A stretch of 64,000 nt of DNA from assembly GCA_964655355.1 (NCBI GenBank), contig CAZZMD010000007.1, positions 1 to 64,000 of the forward strand. Direction: 5' to 3'. Origin of the DNA: CALGDE01 sp964655355. Its GTDB lineage: Bacteria; Cyanobacteriota; Cyanobacteriia; CACIAM-69d. The notes beneath the pieces were generated by a model, which was not told the origin of the DNA, searched no databases, and worked only from the letters and a program-made list of their open reading frames with translations. Below are positions 8,285 through 17,379 of this stretch, one piece after another (the stretch's first letter is position 1; every line of letters begins with the position of its first letter). Both the position numbers and the translations under genes were made by a program.

Positions 8285-10342
8285 CTATGGAGACGGAACG
8301 GGAGGCGTTGCCGACACTGGCTCCACCACCGACGATTGGCCGCCCGTCGCTCGCCGTAATACGTAATAAACCTCCACCGGTTCCTGCAACCCTTTCAAGG
8401 GCAACGGACCCCACGCTTCCACCAAAAACCGATTATCCAAATGCACCAAGGTTTCCCGCGCCAATAAAATGCGACAAATCCCCGGTTGGCGATCGCGAAC
8501 ACAACTTTCCAATCGCGACGCCACATTGACACTCGCTCCCACCGCCCCATACTCCCAGCGCTGCTGTCCACCGACACTCCCCACAACCACCGGACCGGTA
8601 TAAATCCCAATCCGGACATGGATAGGGGGCCATCCTCGATCCTCCATCCGCTGGCTCAATTGCCCTAAACCTTCCCGAACAGCCAGGGCACAATCCACAG
8701 CATTCTGGGCATCTTGCCCCACCTCCGCCGCATTGGTCCGGGGAACCGGCACCCCAAACAGGGCCATCATGCCGTCCCCCATAAACTTATTCACCGTCCC
8801 CTTATGTTGGCGGACCGCCTCGCTGACCAGCCCCAAGTACTCATTCAGCCATTCCAACAACTCTGCCGGACTCAACTGTTCTGCCACGGGGGTGAAATTG
8901 CGGATGTCAGAAAACAGAATCGTCGCCGTCAACTGGCGGCCGGGAAGCCGTCCCGCCTTCAGCAATTTGCCCCGATTTTGCCACAGGGCTTGGGCGATGT
9001 CCGGGGATGTGTTTTGTCCTAACAGGGTCAACATGGCTTGACGCTGACGGCGCGCCTGCTGGACTTGAAACACCATCGTCCCGACGGCCCCTATCCAGAG
9101 ACCGGCGGTGGGGGCAAAACTAGGAATCCAGACAGCAGCCTGCAGGAAAAGTTGAAAGGTAAAGATTGCCAGGACGCCCGAACTCAGACAAATCAAGACG
9201 ACGGATAACAGCGGGTGCTTGCTGCTGTGGGCAATACCGCAACCGATGGAAACCCAGAGAATCAACCATAGGGTTTCCTGCCAATCTTGCCAGTAGGACG
9301 GCAGGGGCTGACGACCATCCACAGCGTCCATAATTTGCAAGAGCGCCTGGGCATGGACATAAACGCCGGGGATTTTGGGGCGATCGCTATGGGTAGCGCT
9401 GTGGGGGGTAAAGAAGACATCCCGTAAACTATCGGCAACGCTGCCAATCAGGACAATTTTGCCCTGCACCAGTGCCGGGTCAAACTCCCCCGCAAGTACC
9501 TGGGACAGGGATAACTCTGGGGCAACCGGATCGTGGCGGCGATAATCGAGCAGCACCTGATACCCGCGGGCGTCTTTCGCCTCTTTGCGATAGGCACCCG
9601 CAGTGGCATTAATCGGGAAAAATGTAGTTTTCCCAAAATCCATCCAGTTCGGGTTCGTGACGTTATTCTTCGGGCGAATCTGACGGGGAGCATAATATTG
9701 CTTCGCCAACTGCATCGAGAAGGAAAATAGAGTCTGCCCCTCGGGGGTTGATGCTAATAGAAGATTCCGCCGCACCACCCCATCGGGGTCCAACACAACA
9801 TCGTTAAACCCCACCTGGTCAATGGGGGGCCGCTCGCCGTAGCCAATGGGAGGTTTCTGCCCCGTAATGTCACGAATTGTCACCACATTGGGTTGATTCA
9901 GTTGGCGGACAAACTGGGTGTGGCCGGGGTCATATTTTAAATCCCGATAAATATCAAGGCCGATTACCCTCGGGTCATGGCGCTGCAAATTATCCAAGGC
10001 CTGGGCGAGGGTGCCGTCTGTGATCGGCCATCGTTCCTGGCGTCTAATGTCATCGTCATCAATACCAACGATCAGAAGACGGGAATCCGGGGGCGACGTG
10101 CCCCGCAGTTGTACCATCCCGTCGTAGATCGCCAATTCAGGAATACGCAAAAATCCCCGAGACTCCGCTCCCCAAACTAAGCCCACCGTTACCAGGGCGA
10201 TCGCGACGCTATAGGGCCATTGCCGGTCCTGTTCCTGTGGTTCCCCGGTATTACCTTTCCCGCTGATTTTCTGGACGGTTAGGGACAATCGACTCGCTTG
10301 CTGCTCCAGCCACAATAGGGTCGGTTTAATCTTGGCAAGCAT
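8285..10342 (-). CDS. CHASE2-domain class III nucleotide cyclase
   Basis: 685 residues. A transmembrane helix near residues 43-62 leads into a periplasmic CHASE2 sensor (SRLLIVGIDDDDI ... GLDIYRDLKYDP ... DPDGVVRRNLL). Three helices follow at about 355-425, then a cytosolic cyclase domain at about 470-650. Metal ligands are visible in ILFSDIRNFT and FMGDGMMALFG. A Lys precedes the second motif (NKFMGD), but the usual Asp/Thr purine selector is Gly in EYGAVGASVNVASRLES, so the substrate preference (ATP or GTP) is unclear. Related cyanobacterial proteins are adenylate cyclases. The signal sensed is unknown. Confidence 0.9.
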   Translation of the reverse strand: MLAKIKPTLLWLEQQASRLSLTVQKISGKGNTGEPQEQDRQWPYSVAIALVTVGLVWGAESRGFLRIPELAIYDGMVQLRGTSPPDSRLLIVGIDDDDIRRQERWPITDGTLAQALDNLQRHDPRVIGLDIYRDLKYDPGHTQFVRQLNQPNVVTIRDITGQKPPIGYGERPPIDQVGFNDVVLDPDGVVRRNLLLASTPEGQTLFSFSMQLAKQYYAPRQIRPKNNVTNPNWMDFGKTTFFPINATAGAYRKEAKDARGYQVLLDYRRHDPVAPELSLSQVLAGEFDPALVQGKIVLIGSVADSLRDVFFTPHSATHSDRPKIPGVYVHAQALLQIMDAVDGRQPLPSYWQDWQETLWLILWVSIGCGIAHSSKHPLLSVVLICLSSGVLAIFTFQLFLQAAVWIPSFAPTAGLWIGAVGTMVFQVQQARRQRQAMLTLLGQNTSPDIAQALWQNRGKLLKAGRLPGRQLTATILFSDIRNFTPVAEQLSPAELLEWLNEYLGLVSEAVRQHKGTVNKFMGDGMMALFGVPVPRTNAAEVGQDAQNAVDCALAVREGLGQLSQRMEDRGWPPIHVRIGIYTGPVVVGSVGGQQRWEYGAVGASVNVASRLESCVRDRQPGICRILLARETLVHLDNRFLVEAWGPLPLKGLQEPVEVYYVLRRATGGQSSVVEPVSATPPVPSP

Positions 10343-10487
10343 GGTTATCTAATCTTGTACGCAGGCGTTGGCAAGCAGTATGAGACACTCTGTCAGCTTA
10401 GCGTACAGATTTGTTAGGGCCATTAATATCCCGTGATATTCCGTTTTTGGGGTTGGCAATATCCAAAGCTGGTGCTTAATATTCAAT

Positions 10488-10515
10488 ATTCAATTTCCAA
10501 CATTCAATCACTAGC
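10488..10515. repeat. 14-nt tandem repeat, two copies
   Basis: ATTCAATTTCCAAC then ATTCAATCACTAGC, with an extra ATTCAAT directly before. Sits between the CHASE2 cyclase and the 401-residue hypothetical. Confidence 0.6.
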
Positions 10516-10557
10516 AGTATCGTCCGGTCGGTATTATCCGCTCAGTATTGTTCGCTA
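10516..10557. repeat. 14-nt tandem repeat, three diverged copies
   Basis: AGTATCGTCCGGTC, GGTATTATCCGCTC and AGTATTGTTCGCTA follow the preceding array without a gap and end 11 bases before the stop of the next gene. Confidence 0.7.
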
Positions 10558-10568
10558 GAACTGGCTGG

Positions 10569-11774
10569 CTAAAACAGCACGCTAATCAGCACCACTACCA
10601 GAACCAGGGGAACGAGCACCAGAAGAATTCGCAACAGTAAGGGCAGGCGATCGCCGGGGTCGCCCGTCAACATTTTGCCCATCAGCATAGCAAGCAGGTT
10701 CTGAACGCCCCCTCCCGGGCTCCCCATCCCGGTGGAGCGCTGTGGGTCGAGCATTCCCCGCCGCTCATCGGCGATGGGCAGCGGAATCACCCGACAGGCA
10801 CTGCGCGCCACAAACTGTTCCCCCTGGGCGATCGCCTGCCACTTCACCATTGCCGTTAACTCGGTTGGAGGGTGCCGCAACACCAGCCCCTCCCGGGTCA
10901 TCGCCACCGCTGACTGATTGGCCGGCGTCATCTGGACCAGCCACACCCCAAAATACTCCTGCACCATCCGTCGCCAGCCCACCTCCAGACAACTCAGCCG
11001 CTGATCCGTCAGCAGCAAGATACAGGGCTTACCCCCATAGCTGCCCCCCACCGCATCGATAGGAACTTCGTTGGGATTCAGGAAATACACCAGAAATGCA
11101 GCGAGCTTTTTTGCCTGCAGCCGTTGCCACCATCCCAAAGAATCTAGCTTCAGCAACCAATTACGATAATCAGTTTCTGGATCCGCTGTCGCTGCCCATC
11201 CTGGTTCTGCGATCGGGGTGTTGGGGGGGAGAGCAGCGCTGGAGAAAACGGGGGGAGAGGTGACTGCCTGGGTAGAATTGCCCTCTGAAGTCGTCCGGTC
11301 CGGTTCCGGTGATGGTCTGAAGGGCAACCGGGGAGATGCGGTAGACGCTAAAGATGGGGAGGGGGGACGCGAGGCGGATGCGGCGAGGGAGGCGAGATTT
11401 ACCCCGAAGGCTTGACCCTGGGGGGCTGTTGCTTGCGCTTGCTTATCCTGGGGCGCTTGCTTATCCCGTGGCGCGCCCTCGGTTAACGATAAATATTCAA
11501 CCCAGGCGGGCTGGAGTGCCCCCGCTTTCCAGGCGCTTGCCTGAACAGAGGTGATCGTCTGAACCTTCAGAATATCCATGCCCCGGCGCACAAAATTGAC
11601 CAGGGTTTCCTGGGACGGCAATGGACCATGGGCGACCAACTGAAGCAGTAAACAACTGTCCTCCAGTTGGGCCTCGACCATCACTTGAACCGGTGCCAAC
11701 TTTCGGCTCATTAGGGTGGCGATCGCCTCCACATTCCCTTGGCGAGCCAGGACTAATAAATCCGCTTGAGACAT
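10569..11774 (-). CDS. Cyanobacterial protein of unknown function with C-terminal membrane anchor
   Basis: 401 residues. The first about 100 residues (ADLLVLARQGNVEAIATLMSRKL ... LVAHGPLPSQETLVNFVRRGMDIL) resemble an N-terminal module I have seen in many cyanobacterial hypothetical proteins; I know no function for it. A low-complexity Ser/Pro/Ala linker spans about 110-190. A second folded region at about 200-340 contains GGSYGGKPCILLLTDQRLSCLE, reminiscent of a PH-like fold. The last 20 residues (LRILLVLVPLVLVVVLISVLF) form one membrane helix, so this is probably a tail-anchored protein. It lies downstream of clpC on the same strand. Confidence 0.75.
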   Translation of the reverse strand: MSQADLLVLARQGNVEAIATLMSRKLAPVQVMVEAQLEDSCLLLQLVAHGPLPSQETLVNFVRRGMDILKVQTITSVQASAWKAGALQPAWVEYLSLTEGAPRDKQAPQDKQAQATAPQGQAFGVNLASLAASASRPPSPSLASTASPRLPFRPSPEPDRTTSEGNSTQAVTSPPVFSSAALPPNTPIAEPGWAATADPETDYRNWLLKLDSLGWWQRLQAKKLAAFLVYFLNPNEVPIDAVGGSYGGKPCILLLTDQRLSCLEVGWRRMVQEYFGVWLVQMTPANQSAVAMTREGLVLRHPPTELTAMVKWQAIAQGEQFVARSACRVIPLPIADERRGMLDPQRSTGMGSPGGGVQNLLAMLMGKMLTGDPGDRLPLLLRILLVLVPLVLVVVLISVLF

Positions 11775-11850
11775 GGCATTGAAAACAAAATCCGTAGAAG
11801 CAGTCTAGACCTGCCCCTCCAACCTACACCCAACCTATACCATTCACCGT

Positions 11851-11909
11851 AATCCCCCTCCAGCCCGTGCGCAATTCTAAACGGTCGCGCTACGGACTGA
11901 AGGGGGATT
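11851..11909. repeat. Long imperfect inverted repeat between clpC and the next gene
   Basis: AATCCCCCT (11851-11859) pairs with AGGGGGATT (11901-11909). CAG/CTG continues the stem after one mismatch, and CCGTGCGC pairs with GCGCTACGG further in. There is no T-tract on either side, so it is not a classical terminator. It may be a REP-like element or an mRNA stabilising stem downstream of clpC. Confidence 0.6.
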
Positions 11910-11935
11910 GAAGGGATGAAACCCGGGCGATTGGT

Positions 11936-14431
11936 TTAGACGGCGGCGGGGATTTTCGCCGGCACACTCTCCCGCTCCGGCTTCAGCACCACAGCGTCAT
12001 CATCATCGGTATCCACCAGCACGCGATCGCCCGGTTGCAACTCCCCAGACAGCAACGCTTCTGCCAGGGCATCCTCCAACAACTGGGTAATCTTGCGGCG
12101 AAGGGGACGGGCTCCATAGGCCGGGTCATAACCCTCGATGGACACCTTATCCTTGAAGCGATCGCTCGCCACTAGGGTAATTTCCCGATCCGCCAGATAG
12201 GTCGACACCTGCTGCACCATCAGGTCCGCAATCTGCCGCACCTGGGGCTGGGTCAACGGTCGGAACACCACGATTTCATCGATACGATTCAGAAACTCCG
12301 GGCGGAAGAAGTTTTTCAGTTCATCCTGGACGCGATCGCGCATTCGGGAGAACTGGGCATCATCGCCGGTCTCCACCTCGAAGCCAACCCCTTGGCCGCC
12401 CTTCTCGATGGCCTTAGACCCCAAATTCGAAGTCATGATAATCAGGGTGTTCTTGAAACTGACGGTGCGCCCCTGGGAATCGGTCATCCGACCGTCATCC
12501 AGCACCTGCAGCATCAAATTGAAAATATCCGGGTGAGCTTTTTCGATTTCGTCAAACAGCACCACGCTGTAGGGACGGCGGCGCACCTGCTCCGAAAGCT
12601 GGCCCCCGTCTTCAAAACCGACAAATCCCGGCGGCGAGCCAATCATTTTAGACATGCTCTGGGGATCCATATATTCGGACATATCCACCCGAATCATGGC
12701 ATCCGCATCGCCGAACATAAATTCTGCCAGGGCCTTAGACAGCTCGGTTTTACCCACGCCGGTGGGACCCAAGAAAATAAAGCTCGCCAGGGGACGCTCC
12801 GGGTCCCGCAGCCCAGACCGCGCCCGTCGCAGCGATCGCGACACCGCCGACACCGCTTCCTCCTGGCCGATCAAGCGCTCGTGGAGGCGCTCCTCCAGAT
12901 GGACCAACATCGCCGACTCAGAATCCGTCAACTTGGTCACCGGCACCCCGGTCCAGGCGCTCACAATATTGGCAATATCTTCCTCGTCCACCGTGGGAGC
13001 CTGGGCACCGTCGCCCTGGCTGGCGGCCTTCTCCGCCTTAAATTCGGCAATCTTGGCGCGCAGGGCCAATTCCCGATCGCGCAAGCTGCCAGCCACGTCA
13101 AAATCCTGCTGTTCCACGGCGGCATCCTTATCCTTCAGCACCACCGCCAGCTCCTTCTTGAGCGATCGCAATTCCGGCACCACCGGATTGTGAGCCAAAT
13201 GCACCCGAGAGCCCGCCTCATCAATCAAATCAATGGCCTTGTCCGGCAAAAAGCGATCGCTGATATACCGATCCGCCAATTTCACCGCCGCTTCCACCGC
13301 CTGGTCCGAAATGGAAACCTGGTGGAATTCTTCGTAGGTGCGCCGTAGCCCATACAAAATTTCCATCGCCTCAGGAATAGACGGCTCACCCACCTTCACG
13401 GACTGGAATCGCCGCTCCAACGCCGCATCCTTCTCGATATACTTCCGGAACTCTTCCAGGGTGGTCGCGCCCATACATTGCAGCTCACCCCGTGCCAACG
13501 CCGGCTTCAGGATATTCGCCGCCGTCAAGCCCCCCTGCATGGTGCCGGCCCCCAGCAGATTATGAACCTCGTCGATAAACAGAACAATATTGCCCGCCTC
13601 TCGCACCTCTTCCACAATCTGGGTCAGCCGCTCCTCAAAAGCGCCACGGTACTGGGTCCCCGCCACCAACAGCCCCAGATCCAGGGCAATCACTTCCCGG
13701 TCCTCAATACCCTCGGGCACCTCACTGGCCACAATCCGCAGGGCTAACCCCTCCGCGATCGCCGTTTTACCCACACCGGGCTCCCCCACCAACATGGGAT
13801 TATTCTTGGTGCGACGTCCCAGCACCTGCACCACCCGCTCAATTTCCGACTCGCGACCCACCACGGGATCCAACCTGCCATCCCGAGCCTTCTGGGTCAG
13901 ATTCTCCCCAAAATCCTTCAACAGGCTGGAGGATTCCCCTTTGCGATCGCGGGCAGACTGACGCCCCTGACGCTCTTCCCCAGCGGCCACAGGCACCGCC
14001 TCGCCGAGCTTGCGAATCAGCGCCACCCGCAGCGCTTCCAGATCCACATCAAACGCCTGAATCACTTTTACGGCAGAATTATCCCCATCCCGCACCAGGG
14101 ACAGCAACAAATGTTCCGGCGTCACATAGGACTGACCATTCTGCCGTGCCTCCTCGAGCGATCGCTCCAGAATCTGCTTCACCTTCGGCGTGAACGGGAT
14201 CTCGGGCGGCACATTCCCTGCCCCACGCCCAATCATCGATTCCACTTGAGAGCGCGCCTTCTCCAAGGTGATGCCCATCTCCACGAGCAGCTGTGCCGCC
14301 GGGCTCTTCTGCTCACCAATCACCCCCAACAACAACTGTTCGCTGCCCACCAAACGATGCCCCAGACGTCGGGATTCCTCTTGGGCAAACAAAATGATTT
14401 GGATAGTGCGGTCGGTGAAGTATTCAAACAT
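11936..14431 (-). CDS. clpC: ATP-dependent Clp protease ATP-binding subunit ClpC
   Basis: 831 residues, typical ClpC/Hsp93 length. Order: Clp-N double repeat (residues about 4-140), AAA-1 with Walker A GEPGVGKT, middle domain with a UVR-like stretch (DKDAAVEQQDFDVAGSLRD), AAA-2 with Walker A GPTGVGKT, and a C-terminal D2-small domain. It unfolds substrates and feeds them to ClpP/ClpR. The start MFEYFTDRTIQIILFAQEE is the conserved ClpC N-terminus. No clpP or adaptor gene is adjacent. Transcription is probably from its own promoter in the long upstream gap. Confidence 0.96.
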   Translation of the reverse strand: MFEYFTDRTIQIILFAQEESRRLGHRLVGSEQLLLGVIGEQKSPAAQLLVEMGITLEKARSQVESMIGRGAGNVPPEIPFTPKVKQILERSLEEARQNGQSYVTPEHLLLSLVRDGDNSAVKVIQAFDVDLEALRVALIRKLGEAVPVAAGEERQGRQSARDRKGESSSLLKDFGENLTQKARDGRLDPVVGRESEIERVVQVLGRRTKNNPMLVGEPGVGKTAIAEGLALRIVASEVPEGIEDREVIALDLGLLVAGTQYRGAFEERLTQIVEEVREAGNIVLFIDEVHNLLGAGTMQGGLTAANILKPALARGELQCMGATTLEEFRKYIEKDAALERRFQSVKVGEPSIPEAMEILYGLRRTYEEFHQVSISDQAVEAAVKLADRYISDRFLPDKAIDLIDEAGSRVHLAHNPVVPELRSLKKELAVVLKDKDAAVEQQDFDVAGSLRDRELALRAKIAEFKAEKAASQGDGAQAPTVDEEDIANIVSAWTGVPVTKLTDSESAMLVHLEERLHERLIGQEEAVSAVSRSLRRARSGLRDPERPLASFIFLGPTGVGKTELSKALAEFMFGDADAMIRVDMSEYMDPQSMSKMIGSPPGFVGFEDGGQLSEQVRRRPYSVVLFDEIEKAHPDIFNLMLQVLDDGRMTDSQGRTVSFKNTLIIMTSNLGSKAIEKGGQGVGFEVETGDDAQFSRMRDRVQDELKNFFRPEFLNRIDEIVVFRPLTQPQVRQIADLMVQQVSTYLADREITLVASDRFKDKVSIEGYDPAYGARPLRRKITQLLEDALAEALLSGELQPGDRVLVDTDDDDAVVLKPERESVPAKIPAAV

Positions 14432-15098
14432 GCCGGGGATCAGGGGGTGAAAATAACTTAAGAGACTATCTCTAAAGACGTAGCGGTAGAAATCGAGTTG
14501 CTAATCCAGACCATTACGCTTGCCAAGACTCACCGGGGCATGGCCCAGGAACCATTAATTAGGCCCAATCAATAGGTGAACATTGATGGAATTTAGCAGC
14601 CCTCTGACAAGCAGCCGGGTGACTAAAAAGGGTAGTAGATGCTGGCTTAGCGTGTCGTCGCGGTCCTTGGGTAAGCTCAAAACAATCCGACGTTGTTCAG
14701 AATGGGGACGGGGAAATTTGCTCCGGGAAAACTAAGGGGTGATATCTAAAAATGAAACGTCGGGGGATGAGAAGTAAGAATTATTTACATTGCTTCAAAC
14801 ACTATAGGTTAATTTGCGATCGCCATGGAAGCACCGAGGGGACGGAAAACCGACCTGGGGCGATCGCCCTCTGGATGTGCCTCTGGGGGCGTACTGATCC
14901 GCTGCCATGAATTCACAGCCCATCGCGCCCAAAGTCAGGATAAATCCCAATGAATCCCTCGGTTTCCTCCAATCTTTGCGGACCCAGGGGCGGCCGCCTC
15001 GAATGGTCAATTATGCGGGTTTTGACCCATGATGGGTGAAGACCGGTATTAGCATCTGCCAAAGGATTGATCCCTAAACGGTTCGCGCTCTGATCTCT
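14432..15098. other. Long gene-free gap (667 bases) between clpC and a cyclase gene
   Basis: This divergent intergenic region should hold the promoters of clpC and the HAMP cyclase. The only open frames are short and have no recognisable product. No tRNA, repeat array or clear terminator was found. Base composition is mixed, with AT-rich stretches near 14570-14600 and 14740-14815. Confidence 0.5.
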
Positions 15099-16682
15099 AT
15101 GGCCTCGTTTCCATCTCCCCATTCTTTGCCAGCGACCTTGGCTGATATCTGGCGGGCCAAGCTCTCTCGGTCGATCGCCATTAGCGTTTTTATCAGCATC
15201 GTTCTGATTGAGATCGGCATTTTTATTCCGTCCCTCTGGCGGGAGAAGCAGGATCAAATCAATCAGGTGGCAGAGCTTTCCAAAACGGCGCGGGCTGCCC
15301 TAAATCAACGGGATGGCAGCGGTGGGGACACGTCGATCATGGAGAAAATGATGGAGGACACCCCCTCCATCAGCCCCGCAGAGGTGTCGGAAAAGCTGCA
15401 GCGTAACCTGGCGGCGAACCCCCATCTGGTGGGGATTGTGATTTACGGCCCCGATGGCCAGGAGCTGGGGCGACAGGGGGAGCGCCCGGCGTTGACTTTA
15501 TCTGACTTACCCAGTGACTTATCTGACCTTGAGGGGGGAAGTGACCAGCCCTTTCTATACCAGTTGTCTTCCGGGTGGTCGCGCTTAGATATTGTCTGGC
15601 CCCAGTCTGAAAAGGGCGTCTACAGCCTGGTTATGCGCCATGATTTCACCGAGTCTCGAACAGCTTTGATTGGTTTCACCCTGCGTATCACGGGACTGGT
15701 GCTGATCATTTCGTTTTTCGTGACCGGGGTGACCATGGTGGTGGTGTACCGGCAGGCGGTGGGACCGATTTTGAAGCTGCGGCGAGACTTGGAAGGGGTG
15801 GGAGAGAGCCTCGCCAGTGATGGGGATGAGTTGGCCCCGTTGTGTTGTGAGGAGAATCGCACCGATGAGTTGGGGGATGTGCAGCGGGCCTTCGACACGA
15901 TGTACGCCACCATTCATCGGGAAATTGAAAACCGTCGCCAGGCGGAGCTGAAGTCGGAGAAGCTGTTGCGCAATATTTTGCCGGTGCCGATCGCCGATCG
16001 CTTGAAGCGGGGGGAACGGCCCATTGCGGATCGATTTGAGGCGGCGACGGTGTTGTTTGCGGATTTAGCGGCGTTTACCAGTTTGGCGGCGGAACTTCCG
16101 CCGGGGGAATTGGTGGAGATTTTGAATCGGGTCTTTTCTCGGTTTGACCAGCTTGCCGATAGTCACGATCTAGAAAAAATCAAGACCATTGGGGATGCCT
16201 ATATGGTCGTGGGGGGGCTGCCCATGAGCCATACCAATCTCGGAGTGACGGCGATCGCGGATATGGCCCTCGATATGCTGGATGCCCTGGCGGAGCTCAA
16301 TGGCAAGCTGGGGTTGGATTTAAAATTGCGCATCGGGATTCACCATGGTCCTGTGGTGGCGGGGGTGATTGGCCTGCGAAAGCCGGTCTATGATCTGTGG
16401 GGCGACACGGTGAATGTGGCCAGCAGGATGGAATCCCACGGGGCAGAGGGGCGCATCCATACCACCGATGTGGTGTATCAGATGCTGAAGGATCACTATG
16501 CCTTTGAGGATCGGGGCACCATTGATGTGAAGGGGCGGGGGCCAATGCAGACCTATTGGATGGTGAAGCGTACGGCGCAGCGCCCTACTCCAATGCCCCC
16601 TTTGGAAGACCTTTGGCAGCGCTCAGAACCAGCCTTGAATCCTGCCTCAACCCCCGCTTCAGTTCCCCTCGAACAGCCATAA
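15099..16682 (+). CDS. HAMP-domain adenylate cyclase
   Basis: 527 residues. TM1 at about 25-45, an extracytoplasmic segment of about 140 residues, TM2 at about 188-213, HAMP at about 214-275, and a class III cyclase domain at about 305-490. Metal sites: VLFADLAAFTSLA and IGDAYMVVGG. The purine-selecting residues are Lys in EKIKTIGDAY and Asp in YDLWGDTVNVASRMES, the ATP-type pair, so adenylate cyclase is predicted. The catalytic domain is closely similar to that of the PAS/GAF cyclase encoded at 33641-35713. Its 3' end overlaps the convergent NADAR gene by 98 bases. Confidence 0.9.
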   Translation: MASFPSPHSLPATLADIWRAKLSRSIAISVFISIVLIEIGIFIPSLWREKQDQINQVAELSKTARAALNQRDGSGGDTSIMEKMMEDTPSISPAEVSEKLQRNLAANPHLVGIVIYGPDGQELGRQGERPALTLSDLPSDLSDLEGGSDQPFLYQLSSGWSRLDIVWPQSEKGVYSLVMRHDFTESRTALIGFTLRITGLVLIISFFVTGVTMVVVYRQAVGPILKLRRDLEGVGESLASDGDELAPLCCEENRTDELGDVQRAFDTMYATIHREIENRRQAELKSEKLLRNILPVPIADRLKRGERPIADRFEAATVLFADLAAFTSLAAELPPGELVEILNRVFSRFDQLADSHDLEKIKTIGDAYMVVGGLPMSHTNLGVTAIADMALDMLDALAELNGKLGLDLKLRIGIHHGPVVAGVIGLRKPVYDLWGDTVNVASRMESHGAEGRIHTTDVVYQMLKDHYAFEDRGTIDVKGRGPMQTYWMVKRTAQRPTPMPPLEDLWQRSEPALNPASTPASVPLEQP

Positions 16683-17094
16683 GAATTCGCCCCAGATGGT
16701 TCTGTCCGTCGCCCGTTGCCCCACATCCCCAGTAATAATCCGTCGGGGAATCTTCAATCAGCCATTCCTCACCGGTGCCCAGCAGCACCGCTTGAATGTC
16801 CCGATGGCGCTGAAATTTGTCCCGCACCACTTGGTACATCACCGCTTGCTTTGCCTGATCCCAGTCTTCTCGCACTCGATGGTGGGGGTCCCGCCCTAGG
16901 GCTGCGGCTTTTTCTGGGGTGGCCGCGCGGCGAATGTGGGAAATAAGGGTTTCATCGGGGGATCCGACAAATTTTTGAGCCTGATAAAAATGCTCGGAGG
17001 TGGGCCAGCGATCGCCCTGGAGGTCTACCCAATGGGGAGAGAAATTAGAAAAACAGCCGTAGGGACCGCTTGCTTTGTAGAAATAAATGACCAT
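16585..17094 (-). CDS. NADAR family protein (YbiA-like)
   Basis: 169 residues. The N-terminus YFYKASGPYGCFSNFSPHWVD and WPTSEHFYQAQKF are the core NADAR/DUF1768 motifs; QNHLGRILMAVRGEL ends the domain. NADAR proteins include hydrolases acting on riboflavin intermediates (N-glycosidase) and on ADP-ribosylated guanosine in anti-toxin or anti-phage settings. Which applies here cannot be read from sequence. The final about 33 residues, which extend past the usual domain end, are encoded antisense to the 3' end of the HAMP cyclase gene. No DarT-like toxin gene is adjacent. Confidence 0.85.
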   Translation of the reverse strand: MVIYFYKASGPYGCFSNFSPHWVDLQGDRWPTSEHFYQAQKFVGSPDETLISHIRRAATPEKAAALGRDPHHRVREDWDQAKQAVMYQVVRDKFQRHRDIQAVLLGTGEEWLIEDSPTDYYWGCGATGDGQNHLGRILMAVRGELKRGLRQDSRLVLSAAKGLPKGALE

Positions 17095-17261
17095 GGGATC
17101 GATATCTAGGATGGCTTCCTAAACTGTGGGGGTAGGGGCGACACAGTAGCGATCGCAATGGGGATCGAGCAAAAAAAACTGCAAAAAATGAGCGTCGCCT
17201 ATAGGATTGTTGCGCTATGTATCGTTTCTGTCAGTATAGCTACTGGCCTTTCCTGACCAAA

Positions 17262-17292
17262 GGGGTCGGGGGTCGGGGGTTGGGAATCGGGG
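17262..17292 (+). other. Potential G-quadruplex tract
   Basis: Five G-runs of 3-5 bases separated by TC, TC, TT and AATC lie about 90 bases upstream of the kinase gene on its coding strand. Confidence 0.55.
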
Positions 17293-17379
17293 CAACAACC
17301 ATGGCAAGATCTGAACAGGCGCGGAACTGACGCCAAACTGTAATAACGCAGGACTGGTAGCGCAGGAGTGACAACGGGG

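Noticed and set aside
12392..13348. 318-codon plus-strand open frame
   Set aside because: It lies antisense inside clpC, is rich in His/Arg/Gln typical of shadow frames, and has no family pattern.
14795..15010. 71-codon minus-strand open frame in the clpC/cyclase gap
   Set aside because: No ribosome-binding site, no recognisable motif, and composition fits chance.
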